A stretch of DNA of 8,122 bases. Origin: an uncultured Planctomycetaceae bacterium (GTDB taxonomy: Bacteria; Planctomycetota; Planctomycetia; Planctomycetales; Planctomycetaceae). The notes under the pieces were generated by a model that worked only from the letters and a program-made list of their open reading frames with translations, had not been told where the DNA came from and did not search any database. How positions within the stretch are numbered: position 1 is the stretch's first letter; each line of letters starts with the position of its first letter. The stretch spans positions 1 through 8,122 of the forward strand of contig CAIJTL010000396.1 in the NCBI GenBank assembly GCA_903823545.1, written 5' to 3'. Shown piece by piece: positions 1 to 6,509 of this stretch. The position numbers and the translations under genes were made by a program.

Positions 1-334
1 GTTCCAGCTTCGGAGCCAGTTCGTGAGCCGGGCTTAGGAACTGAATCTGTCGTTTGGTTCCGACGGCGACCGAGTGAGGCCCAACGGCGACCCCCATCGC
101 GCGGTCGAAGTTTCGCACGGAGACCGTCAGCTTTCCGTCTTGCACTCCCAAGACAACCAGCTTGCCCGCTTGGTAGGTCGAGATGAGCAACGAAACTCCG
201 GTGTGCTCCAGAATTTGTGGCAACGTCGGCGTGTAGTCGAACTTCACTTCACGGAACGACGACTCAGTGCGATTGGAGCAACCTGCTTGATCAAATTCGT
301 CAACAGGAGCATGCGCATTGCTTCTGGGCACCAT
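1..334 (-). CDS. TIGR03032-family protein, N-terminal part (cut by window edge)
   Basis: This is a partial reading frame on the minus strand. It starts at ATG 334-332 and is still open at base 1, giving about 111 residues. The translation has the hallmarks I associate with the uncharacterised TIGR03032 family: STYQAGKLVVLG, then RNFDRAMGVAVG, then VGTKRQIQFL and a following LAPKLE. These belong to the first strands of what is probably a beta-propeller-like protein. No signal peptide follows the chosen ATG, so a cytoplasmic location is likely. The frame stays open upstream of the ATG to a stop near 437, with only a TTG as an alternative start. No good ribosome site precedes ATG 334; a strong AGGAGGAG (minus strand, 389-382) lies upstream but has no in-frame start at normal spacing. 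The exact start is therefore uncertain. The function is unknown. The gene diverges from the sigma-factor cluster. Confidence 0.75.
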   Translation of the reverse strand, partial: MVPRSNAHAPVDEFDQAGCSNRTESSFREVKFDYTPTLPQILEHTGVSLLISTYQAGKLVVLGVQDGKLTVSVRNFDRAMGVAVGPHSVAVGTKRQIQFLSPAHELAPKLE

Positions 335-503
335 CGCTGATTTGCCAATGTGTGGGTGAAGGTGATTCCAAAATGACGCTACTCCTCCTACGGACGACAG
401 CCGCGCTGTGACAAAAACCGCGATCAACGGCCACTAAAGACTGGGGAATGATGCCGTCCGCTCGCCAAAATGATTTGATCCGCCGTCTCTAAATCAGTTT
501 TGC

Positions 504-549
504 CACCGGGGTCCGCTCACCCCCGGTGAGTGAATTTTTCAATTTTTTT
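504..549 (+). terminator. Hairpin with downstream T-tracts, terminator- or attenuator-like
   Basis: CACCGGGG (504-511) pairs perfectly with CCCCGGTG (521-528) around a 9-base loop. The hairpin is followed by five T (535-539) and seven T (543-549). The order fits a rho-independent terminator read on the plus strand, although the first T-run starts six bases after the stem rather than directly. No plus-strand gene lies upstream in the window. It may therefore be an attenuator or insulator in the sigma-gene leader, or the end of an unseen transcript. The reverse orientation lacks a T-run and is less likely. Confidence 0.4.
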
Positions 550-658
550 GTGGAAGATTTTTGTTGGCCATTTAAGTTGTGCGACTCCCGCTTGCGATGT
601 GTCTCGGCGCGTTAAAGAATGCTCCGCCGTTGCCAGGGCTTAGGTGACTCAGTCGTTT

Positions 659-663
659 GAGGT
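659..663 (+). promoter_or_regulatory. Ribosome binding site of the sigma-factor gene
   Basis: GAGGT lies eight bases before ATG 672. This decides the start in favour of ATG 672 over the in-frame TTG 657, which overlaps the site itself, and over ATG 678 or 681. Confidence 0.55.
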
Positions 664-671
664 TCTTCAAA

Positions 672-1322
672 ATGGCGATGATGGCTGCTGATGATGTGCA
701 ATGTTTGGACGTGGAGTCCGACTCGGATGTGGGGTCGAACCGCGAGACATGGCTATCAGAAACGGAGCTGGCAAATCGTTTCGCGACGCAGTTGGTGGTG
801 GTCGTCGATCGCCAATTGAGTCGTTATCTACGGCACAAGGTGGAGCCGGAGGATATTTCGCAGTCGGTGTTTCGCTCGTTCTTTCGGCGGCACCGAAAGG
901 GTGAATTCGAGTTCCAGGATTGGAACGGCGTGTGGGGATTGTTGGTGCGGTTGGCAGTTTGCAAGTGCCGCAATCGAGTGGCGTTCTTGATGGCTCAGCG
1001 ACGCGATGTTCGTCGCGAGTGGTCGCTCGATTCGCAATTTGAATCCGATGACGTGGATTACTTTGAGCCGGTAGACGAGCAACCGTTTCCAGACGATCAA
1101 GCGGCGGTCGGCGAAGTCGTCGAGTCGTTTCTACAAGACCTTTCAGCAGACGATCAATCAATTCTCGCGGGACACTTGGCAGGACATCATTCGCCGAAGA
1201 TCAGCACGATGGTCGGTTGCTCGGAGCAAACGGTGCGTCGGCGGTTGCAGCAAATGGAACGACGTTTGCGCAATCGATTAAGTCACATCGAATCAATTGA
1301 ACTAGATGCTGTGGCAATGTGA
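672..1322 (+). CDS. ECF-type RNA polymerase sigma factor
   Basis: This 216-residue protein would direct RNA polymerase to a special promoter set. Residues about 34-115 look like sigma region 2: VEPEDISQSVFRSFFRR is the typical D/Q helix of region 2.1-2.2. It is followed by WNGVWGLLVRLAVCKCRNR and a basic RRDVRRE stretch, as in planctomycete ECF factors. Residues about 150-205 form region 4, ending in a helix-turn-helix (SPKISTMVGCSEQTVRRRLQ). An acidic linker (about 120-145) joins the two. No anti-sigma gene is adjacent. Instead a Ser/Thr kinase gene follows after 93 bases, the arrangement known from kinase-linked planctomycete ECF groups, which suggests control by the kinase (inference). The frame downstream of the stop is open and continuous with the kinase frame. 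The target promoters cannot be told from the window. Confidence 0.88.
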   Translation: MAMMAADDVQCLDVESDSDVGSNRETWLSETELANRFATQLVVVVDRQLSRYLRHKVEPEDISQSVFRSFFRRHRKGEFEFQDWNGVWGLLVRLAVCKCRNRVAFLMAQRRDVRREWSLDSQFESDDVDYFEPVDEQPFPDDQAAVGEVVESFLQDLSADDQSILAGHLAGHHSPKISTMVGCSEQTVRRRLQQMERRLRNRLSHIESIELDAVAM

Positions 1323-1415
1323 TCGTCGTTAGAGAGCAGAGACTTCGGTCGAACATCGCGAGTCATTGTTGACGATGCGCGACATCGGCGACGGCAAACA
1401 ACCTGGATACGTCTT

Positions 1416-4061
1416 GTGAATCAAAATGATTTGCACGCGATCGGCGTGCTTCACAATTCGATCGATGGTCCACAAGAGTTTCCTGACGAGTGGGAAGCGA
1501 TCGTTCGGAAGTTTGAGCGAGCATGGTTCGCTGGAAATCAGCCGAATCTTGGTGAGTTCTTGCCGTGTGAGCCGGAGGCTCGTCAGGCACTTCTGCCGGA
1601 ATTGGTTTTGACCGATTTGGAGTTCCGGCTCAAAAGCAGAGAGCCCGCGCGAGTCGAAGAGTATTTAGAGCGTTACCCAGACCTGAGTCGTGATCGCGTT
1701 GTTGTCGGGCAACTGATTCGAGCCGAGTTCCAACTGCGTCGGCGCTTTGAGCCACTGCTTTCTCTAGCAGAGTACGAAAAACGATTTCCGCAATGGCGAG
1801 AATCGATGACCGCGTTAATGACTGCAGAAAACGATGGTCGCAATACGCAAATCTACGTCGCGCCGTCATCAGTGGCCCGATCAGGAGACCGGTCGCAACA
1901 GCTTTCGGATCTTGGTCGCACAGAGTGGTCGGATTTTGAGATTCGAGATGAGCTTGGGCGAGGTGGCATGGGTGTTGTCCACCTGGCTTGGCAACGAAGC
2001 TTGGAACGGCTCGTGGCGATCAAAACGCTGCATCCATTTGTGGTACGCAGCGATGATTTGTTTCAACGATTTCGACAAGAAGCGATCGCGGCGGCTCAGC
2101 TACATCATCCGCATATCGTGCGAGTGATGGCCTACGGCGAAGTTTCTGAGACCCCATTTTATGTGATGGAATATGTCCCCGGTGGTAGTTTGGCGCAGCA
2201 ATTATCGGGGAGGCCCTGGCCGGCGCGAGATTCGGCAAGGTTGGTCGAGACTCTTGCTCGCGCGGCGTACTTTGCTCATCAGCGAAACATCTTACATCGC
2301 GATTTGAAGCCATCGAATATCCTCATGACCGTTGATGGGAAGCCGACGATCAGTGACTTTGGTCTGGCCAAGCGACTGGATCAAGTGGCCGATCACACGT
2401 CGTTTGGTGTGCTGCTCGGAACTCCCAGCTATATGTCCCCGGAGCAAGCCAGTGGTCCGAGTACTGCGCTGACTCCGGCGACCGACATCTACGCGTTGGG
2501 TGCAATCCTTTACGAACTGCTCACCGGTCGTCCGCCCGTGGGTGGTAACAATTCTGTGGTGACTCTGGAGATGTTACGGACAACAGAACCTGTGGCACCG
2601 CGACAGTTGGTTGCCCAGATTCCGAAAGACCTCGAAACGATCTGCTTGAAGTGTTTGCGACGGAACCCCGTTGATCGATATTCGTCTGCGGACGAGTTAG
2701 CAGATGACTTACAGCGATTTCTGAACGGTCGGTCGATCCAGGCGAAGCGCCCCACTCTGTGGAGTAAGTTGCAGTTGTGGTGTCGCCGCCAACCGTTGCT
2801 TGTCGGATTGAGTGCGGCCGTGGTGGTATTGCTGGTGATGCTTGGCACCTGGTTGCCGGAGGTCCGATCGTCAGGTCAGAAAACGCTCGAAGCTCAAAAG
2901 CGATTGAACGACACTCGACAACATTTCCACGAAGCACATCAAGCGGTGCGTGCCATGTACGGCGAGGTCGCGAACAAGTCGGAACTGGTTCGTTCACGAC
3001 AGTACTACGCGGGATTTCTGGAACAGCACGCAAGCGACTCAGCGTTGCAGGTTGAGTGTGCGGTCTCGCAGTTTGCTCTTGGAAAAGTTTGTGAACGTGA
3101 AAAGGACCTCGATGCGGCTCTCAAATGGTGGCTCGCTGCCGACCAGTCATTCGAGCAACTTGGTACGACGGTCTTGTTGGAGCGCGATGAAGCCCTGCAT
3201 TGGTTCATGGCGACGCAGATGGATCTCGCGGAAGAGTGGTACCGACGGAAGGATCATCAGGCGGCTTTGCACTGTTACGAGAAAGCTCAGGCACTGCTTG
3301 AACAGCGCGTCTTGAATCAACCCGATGCCGTCATTTGGCGACACCGTTTGGCGTATTGCCAAACGAATCAATACCGACTCGCGGGGAACGCACTGAAAGC
3401 AGACGAAGTTTTGCGACGGTGTGAAGCGGCGGTGGATACCTGGCGGGAACTCGTCGCAACGAAAGTGCCGTTCCCCAGTTTGCTGCAGTTGCAGAAGGAT
3501 TCCTTTCTCGGTCATCAGGCAACGGGCTTACGCAACTGCGGCAAGGTCTTGCTGCTCATGGAACGTTACCCCGAAGCGATCGAGCGATTTCAAGAGGTCC
3601 TGACGCTCGATGAGTATCGCCGCCAACATCCGGAGGAACTTGGTCAGCCCGAAACTCCGGAGCGTTTGGAGAGAGCCTGGGCTGATCGTGTCCACGATGC
3701 TCATGACGGCATCGCGAAGAGCCACTACATGTGGGGCAAGAAACGGCTCAACGAAAGTCAGCCGGATGCGTCCGTCGCCGATTTCGTCGAGTCGATTCGA
3801 CATTGGACGATCGTCGTCAAGTCGGACGAAGCGACAAACTCACAACGCTGGTATCTCGGCTCCAGTCATTTTCACTTGGCGATTGCTCATCGACGACAAG
3901 GGCATTTCGCCGAGGCATTAACCGAATACCAAATTGCCGCCGCGCATTGGGAGCCGATGCTCGCCGACCAAAACCTCAAAGGCTTCAATCGTGAATTGAC
4001 TGAATCGCACCTTCGAGAGAGTCATGTCCAAATCCAGAATATCCAAGATGCGCACAACTGA
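1416..4061 (+). CDS. Transmembrane Ser/Thr protein kinase (PknB-like) with TPR-like C-terminal region
   Basis: This 881-residue protein has a Hanks-type kinase domain at about 174-437. Visible motifs are the glycine loop GRGGMG (181-186), VAIK with K203, E222 in helix C, HRDLKPSN (294-301, catalytic D296), DFG (314-316), SPE (341-343) and DIYALG (357-362). All key residues are present, so it should be active. Residues about 20-130 form a helical N-terminal region (LPELVLTDLEFRLK, YLERYPDL) often seen ahead of planctomycete kinases. One membrane segment lies at about 461-480. The remaining part (about 500-870) is helical with several TPR-like units, for example about 545-580, 593-626, 703-735 and 811-845, and probably serves as a protein-binding sensor on the far side of the membrane. 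The start is GTG 1416 with only a weak ribosome site; no in-frame ATG lies upstream or before codon 131. It probably acts with the preceding sigma factor. Confidence 0.9.
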   Translation: MNQNDLHAIGVLHNSIDGPQEFPDEWEAIVRKFERAWFAGNQPNLGEFLPCEPEARQALLPELVLTDLEFRLKSREPARVEEYLERYPDLSRDRVVVGQLIRAEFQLRRRFEPLLSLAEYEKRFPQWRESMTALMTAENDGRNTQIYVAPSSVARSGDRSQQLSDLGRTEWSDFEIRDELGRGGMGVVHLAWQRSLERLVAIKTLHPFVVRSDDLFQRFRQEAIAAAQLHHPHIVRVMAYGEVSETPFYVMEYVPGGSLAQQLSGRPWPARDSARLVETLARAAYFAHQRNILHRDLKPSNILMTVDGKPTISDFGLAKRLDQVADHTSFGVLLGTPSYMSPEQASGPSTALTPATDIYALGAILYELLTGRPPVGGNNSVVTLEMLRTTEPVAPRQLVAQIPKDLETICLKCLRRNPVDRYSSADELADDLQRFLNGRSIQAKRPTLWSKLQLWCRRQPLLVGLSAAVVVLLVMLGTWLPEVRSSGQKTLEAQKRLNDTRQHFHEAHQAVRAMYGEVANKSELVRSRQYYAGFLEQHASDSALQVECAVSQFALGKVCEREKDLDAALKWWLAADQSFEQLGTTVLLERDEALHWFMATQMDLAEEWYRRKDHQAALHCYEKAQALLEQRVLNQPDAVIWRHRLAYCQTNQYRLAGNALKADEVLRRCEAAVDTWRELVATKVPFPSLLQLQKDSFLGHQATGLRNCGKVLLLMERYPEAIERFQEVLTLDEYRRQHPEELGQPETPERLERAWADRVHDAHDGIAKSHYMWGKKRLNESQPDASVADFVESIRHWTIVVKSDEATNSQRWYLGSSHFHLAIAHRRQGHFAEALTEYQIAAAHWEPMLADQNLKGFNRELTESHLRESHVQIQNIQDAHN
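4015..4021 (+). promoter_or_regulatory. Probable ribosome binding site of the pseudopilin-like gene
   Basis: GAGAGAG lies inside the end of the kinase gene, two bases before ATG 4024. The spacing to its 3' end is short, but the 5' GAGAG part sits at a usable distance. ATG 4048, the other possible start, has no such site. Confidence 0.35.
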
Positions 4062-4941
4062 GCCAATCGCCGCACGTGGTTTCACGCTGATTGAATTGCT
4101 CGTGGTCATCGGCATTATCGGCGTCTTGGTCGCCCTATTGCTGCCAGCGGTTCAACAAGCTCGCGAAGCCGCGCGGAGAGCTCAGTGTAAGAATCAACTC
4201 AAGCAGATCGGCCTCGCGTTTCACAACTACCACGAGGTGTATCGATTTTTCCCTGATGGCGGGAAAGATGGCTGCGATGCTCCGGTCCACCCACTGGCCG
4301 CTGCGACTGGCTGCGGCACAGGTACGGTCTACACAACCTCTCCCGCAGATCGCAGCGAATGGAGTTGGCCGTATCAGATCATGCCGTTCCTGGAGCAGAA
4401 ATCGCTCTGGCAAGAACCGGACGACAACAAGTTGAAGCGAACTCCGCTCCCCGTTTTTTACTGCCCCACTCGGCGAGCACCGGCTGTTTACGTCAATTGG
4501 GCGAAAGGTGATTACGCGGGGAATACCGGGAGCAGCTCTTCTGTGACCAATGGCATCCTCGCACATCGAGGCGAACAGCCTGTCAGGATCGCCGATGTGG
4601 TCGATGGGACTTCAACCACCATCATGGTTGGTGAAAAGCAATTGGGCATTGGATTCGGCCGCATCAACGACGATAACGAGGCGTACTATTCACCCGGCTG
4701 GGACAACGACATCTTTCGCAACGGCAGCACGGGGAATCGACCTGCTCCCGATTCTCAACATCCCTCTGTGACAACGGGACCAGCAACCGCCAGCTCCAAT
4801 CGCTTTGGCTCGTCTCATACCAGCGTCGTTCATTTCGTGTTCGCTGACGGTCGTGTTCGCCAATTGAGCTACTCAATCAACGCGACGGTCTTTCGCAATC
4901 TCTGCACGCGCAACGGTCGAGAAGTGGTGAGAGAGTTTTAG
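4024..4941 (+). CDS. DUF1559 (H-x9-DG) pseudopilin-like protein
   Basis: This 305-residue protein begins with a type IV prepilin leader. Cleavage is expected at G19/F20 in RGFTLIELL, with the conserved Glu at mature position 5 (E24), followed by a hydrophobic helix to about residue 43 and PAVQQAREAARR. The family body follows: CKNQLKQIGLAFHNYH (55-70), FYCPTRR (145-151), DYAGNTG and the late H-x9-DG signature (H265, D275, G276), ending close to the usual GREVVREF tail. Length and motifs are those of the very numerous planctomycete DUF1559 proteins, whose role is not established. It should be processed by a prepilin peptidase and stay anchored in the membrane facing outward. The gene overlaps the kinase gene by 38 bases, suggesting coupled translation. 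If ATG 4048 were used the overlap would shrink to 14 bases; the processing site is unaffected. Confidence 0.92.
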   Translation: MSKSRISKMRTTEPIAARGFTLIELLVVIGIIGVLVALLLPAVQQAREAARRAQCKNQLKQIGLAFHNYHEVYRFFPDGGKDGCDAPVHPLAAATGCGTGTVYTTSPADRSEWSWPYQIMPFLEQKSLWQEPDDNKLKRTPLPVFYCPTRRAPAVYVNWAKGDYAGNTGSSSSVTNGILAHRGEQPVRIADVVDGTSTTIMVGEKQLGIGFGRINDDNEAYYSPGWDNDIFRNGSTGNRPAPDSQHPSVTTGPATASSNRFGSSHTSVVHFVFADGRVRQLSYSINATVFRNLCTRNGREVVREF

Positions 4942-4959
4942 ACGAGATCGAATTTTGTG

Positions 4960-5123
4960 GAGACGACAGAACCACACACAAGTACTGAGAGGCTATCCGA
5001 GAAGCCGCATTTCGGGAGCCACGCCCTCGCTTTTCGGATAGACACTGAAGTAGGACATGCTGCGTGGAGTTCTTCGCTCTCGAAAGACAGTCGGACTATC
5101 ATCTTCCGTGGTTCTGTCATTTC
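4960..5123. repeat. Nested inverted repeats upstream of the hydrolase gene
   Basis: The outer arms GACAGAACCAC (4965-4975) and GTGGTTCTGTC (5108-5118) match perfectly over 11 bases and can extend by a few pairs after one mismatch. Inside, CTATCCGAGAAGC (4993-5005) pairs with GCTTTTCGGATAG (5029-5041) over 13 pairs with one G-U. The 3' arm of the inner hairpin begins with CGCCCTCGCT (5022-5031), a 10-mer that recurs in the hairpin at 6431-6440. The element fills most of the 200-base gap and ends just before the ribosome site of the next gene. It could be a small non-autonomous repeat element or a folded mRNA leader. No target-site duplication is evident. Confidence 0.65.
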
Positions 5124-5131
5124 GCGAAGTT

Positions 5132-5137
5132 GGAGAG
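5132..5137 (+). promoter_or_regulatory. Ribosome binding site of the hydrolase gene
   Basis: GGAGAG lies four bases before ATG 5142, with GGAG at six. It supports this start over the in-frame GTG 5064. The extra 26 codons from GTG 5064 would lie in the hairpin region and place a charged stretch before the signal peptide. Confidence 0.65.
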
Positions 5138-5141
5138 CGAC

Positions 5142-6272
5142 ATGCTTTGCAGATCGAAGCGGATTCAATTGCTGGTCTTGGCTTTCTGGTTACTTTCGTC
5201 AAGTTGGCTCAAAGCTGATGAGCAGCCGACTCCCGGCAAGCAAGTGGAGCAACATTTTGTGAGTCCCGCGTTGCCGGGTGAGCGGTTTGGTTATCTGATG
5301 TTTCTTCCCAAAGCGTATGGGACCGATCATCGCAAGTGGCCGGTGATGATGTTTCTGCATGGATCAGGCGAACGAGGTGATGATCTCAAGCTGGTCAAAG
5401 TGCATGGGCCGCCGAAGTTGGTTGAGGAGCGGGCAGACTTCCCATTCATCGTCATTTCACCGCAATGCCCGAAGGATCAATGGTGGCCGGGGGACGTTCA
5501 GCAGCAGTTGCTGGCGGAGTTGCTCGACGATGTTTTAACTCGGTTCAACGCTGATCCGCAGCGAGTTTCGTTGACAGGTTTGAGCATGGGTGGATTCGGC
5601 TCTTGGACACTGGCCGCTCGATACCCGAATCGGTTTGCTGCCGTGGTCCCGATCTGTGGTGGCGGCGACCCCGATGATGCGGCGCAACTGAAGAGCACAC
5701 CGATTTGGGTCTTTCACGGTGCCAAGGATGTGGGAGTACCGCTGAAGCTGTCGGAAGAAATGGTGTCGGCCATTCAAAAAGTGGGAGGCTCTTCCAAGCT
5801 CACTGTGTATCCCGACGCGGGCCACGACAGTTGGACCGAAACCTACAAGAACGAAGCGCTCTACGACTGGCTGCTCGCACAACGACGTGAATCATTGATG
5901 CCGATGCCTATCGCGAATGCGAACGTCGCGTTTGCTAATGTCGGGAACGTTTCGTTGAACCTCGGTCAGCCCGAAGACAAGAACTCGTTTGCCGCGAAAG
6001 TTTATCTGAGCACATCGCCAGAATTCGCCACCGCCTTGCGCGAGCGAATTGGACCGCAACGCAAACAACTGGCCGCTGCGATCTATGCTTGGGCCAATTC
6101 ACAAACGGCCGAACAACTCGCTGGAAAAGCGGGGCGAGAACGATCTCGCATTGCCGCGAGAGAACTCTGCGAGCGAATCGTTTTTGCGGGACGACCTGAC
6201 ATCCCGTTTGATGTCGCATTCGATTTGTATTTCGTTCGCCACAACGGCAAGCTCAAACTGAGTGCGAAGTAG
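5142..6272 (+). CDS. Secreted alpha/beta-hydrolase (esterase/peptidase type) with FliL-like C-terminal domain
   Basis: This 376-residue protein has a signal peptide (about 1-25: basic start, then LLVLAFWLLSSSWLKA before DEQ). Residues about 35-248 form an alpha/beta-hydrolase resembling the 'predicted peptidase'/PHB-depolymerase-like esterases: oxyanion segment FLHGSGERGD (71-80), ISPQCP (105-110), nucleophile elbow GLSMGG (S148), then D196 in HGAKDVGVP and H228 in AGHDSW as the likely triad. The substrate is unknown; an ester or short peptide is plausible. A hydrolase of this kind would end near residue 250. Here a further 125 residues follow. From about 256 to 367 they read like the periplasmic domain of FliL: VSLNLG, then a strand, a helix with RERIGPQRKQLAAAIYAW, a SQTAEQLAGKAGRE segment and a final DLYFVR strand. 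The FliL assignment is by pattern only. The gene stands alone between two structured gaps. Confidence 0.85.
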   Translation: MLCRSKRIQLLVLAFWLLSSSWLKADEQPTPGKQVEQHFVSPALPGERFGYLMFLPKAYGTDHRKWPVMMFLHGSGERGDDLKLVKVHGPPKLVEERADFPFIVISPQCPKDQWWPGDVQQQLLAELLDDVLTRFNADPQRVSLTGLSMGGFGSWTLAARYPNRFAAVVPICGGGDPDDAAQLKSTPIWVFHGAKDVGVPLKLSEEMVSAIQKVGGSSKLTVYPDAGHDSWTETYKNEALYDWLLAQRRESLMPMPIANANVAFANVGNVSLNLGQPEDKNSFAAKVYLSTSPEFATALRERIGPQRKQLAAAIYAWANSQTAEQLAGKAGRERSRIAARELCERIVFAGRPDIPFDVAFDLYFVRHNGKLKLSAK

Positions 6273-6310
6273 GCCGGCGGGCGGAGCAGGCCACTGGGTC
6301 AAATCCCAAG

Positions 6311-6357
6311 TTCCAATGTCCAATGAAATCTAAATTTCCAAACCTCAATGACCAATG
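6311..6357. repeat. Short degenerate CCAATG direct repeats
   Basis: TTCCAATGTCCAATG (6311-6325) and CCTCAATGACCAATG (6343-6357) match at 11 of 15 positions. Each holds two CAATG units six or seven bases apart, in an A-rich, low-complexity setting unlike the coding sequence around it. It begins about 40 bases after the hydrolase stop. Its role is unknown. Confidence 0.45.
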
Positions 6358-6372
6358 GGGTCTTTGTGAGAG

Positions 6373-6475
6373 GCAGTTTCAAAACAAACCCGAAGCGTGA
6401 GCAAGTGCGGCGGGAATTCATGCGTGGAATCGCCCTCGCTCACGCTTCGGGTTAGTAATCCAGTTTTGAAACAGC
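6373..6475. repeat. Nested long inverted repeat between hydrolase and cytochrome genes
   Basis: AACCCGAAGCGTGAGC (6387-6402) pairs perfectly over 16 bases with GCTCACGCTTCGGGTT (6438-6453), enclosing a 35-base loop. Outside it, GTTTCAAAAC (6376-6385) pairs with GTTTTGAAAC (6463-6472), and GC at 6373-6374 extends this stem after one mismatch. The 3' arm is preceded by CGCCCTCGCT (6431-6440, partly overlapping it), as in the hairpin upstream of the hydrolase. The two therefore look like members of one intergenic repeat family. It lacks a T-run directly after the stem, so it is not a classic terminator. Confidence 0.75.
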
Positions 6476-6494
6476 TTCAAACGATTTTCAAAAC
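6463..6494 (+). promoter_or_regulatory. Alternative hairpin just before the cytochrome gene
   Basis: GTTTTGAAA (6463-6471) can pair with TTTCAAAAC (6486-6494), ending six bases before a GGTGAG (6501-6506) and 15 before the GTG start. The same left arm is also used by the larger inverted repeat (6376-6385), so the two foldings exclude each other. This is a structural possibility; a regulatory role is inference. Confidence 0.35.
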
Positions 6495-6509
6495 CAAATC
6501 GGTGAGTCA

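Larger units (their letters stand above)
335..671. other. Divergent intergenic region
   Basis: This gap of about 337 bases lies between the divergent TIGR03032-type gene and the sigma-factor gene. It must hold the promoters of both, but I see no convincing -35/-10 pair on either strand. It contains a GC-rich hairpin followed by T-tracts (504-549). It also holds an AT-rich stretch at about 531-582. No convincing protein-coding frame was found in it. Confidence 0.6.

Noticed and set aside
74..340. Plus-strand open frame of 88 codons at the left edge
   Set aside because: It is the antisense of the TIGR03032-type gene, whose minus-strand translation carries family motifs. The plus-strand product has none.
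657..671. TTG 657 as start of the sigma factor
   Set aside because: The likely ribosome site GAGGT (659-663) overlaps this codon and is well placed for ATG 672.
667..1161. Minus-strand open frame of 164 codons opposite the sigma gene
   Set aside because: The product is Pro/Arg/Thr-rich without domain features, and the plus strand encodes a clear sigma factor.
2521..3033. Minus-strand open frame of 170 codons inside the kinase gene
   Set aside because: It is a shadow of the kinase gene, with no motif or ribosome site and low-complexity composition.
5064..5141. GTG 5064 as start of the hydrolase
   Set aside because: It would add 26 residues ahead of a clear signal peptide and lies in the structured element. 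ATG 5142 has a good ribosome site directly before it.
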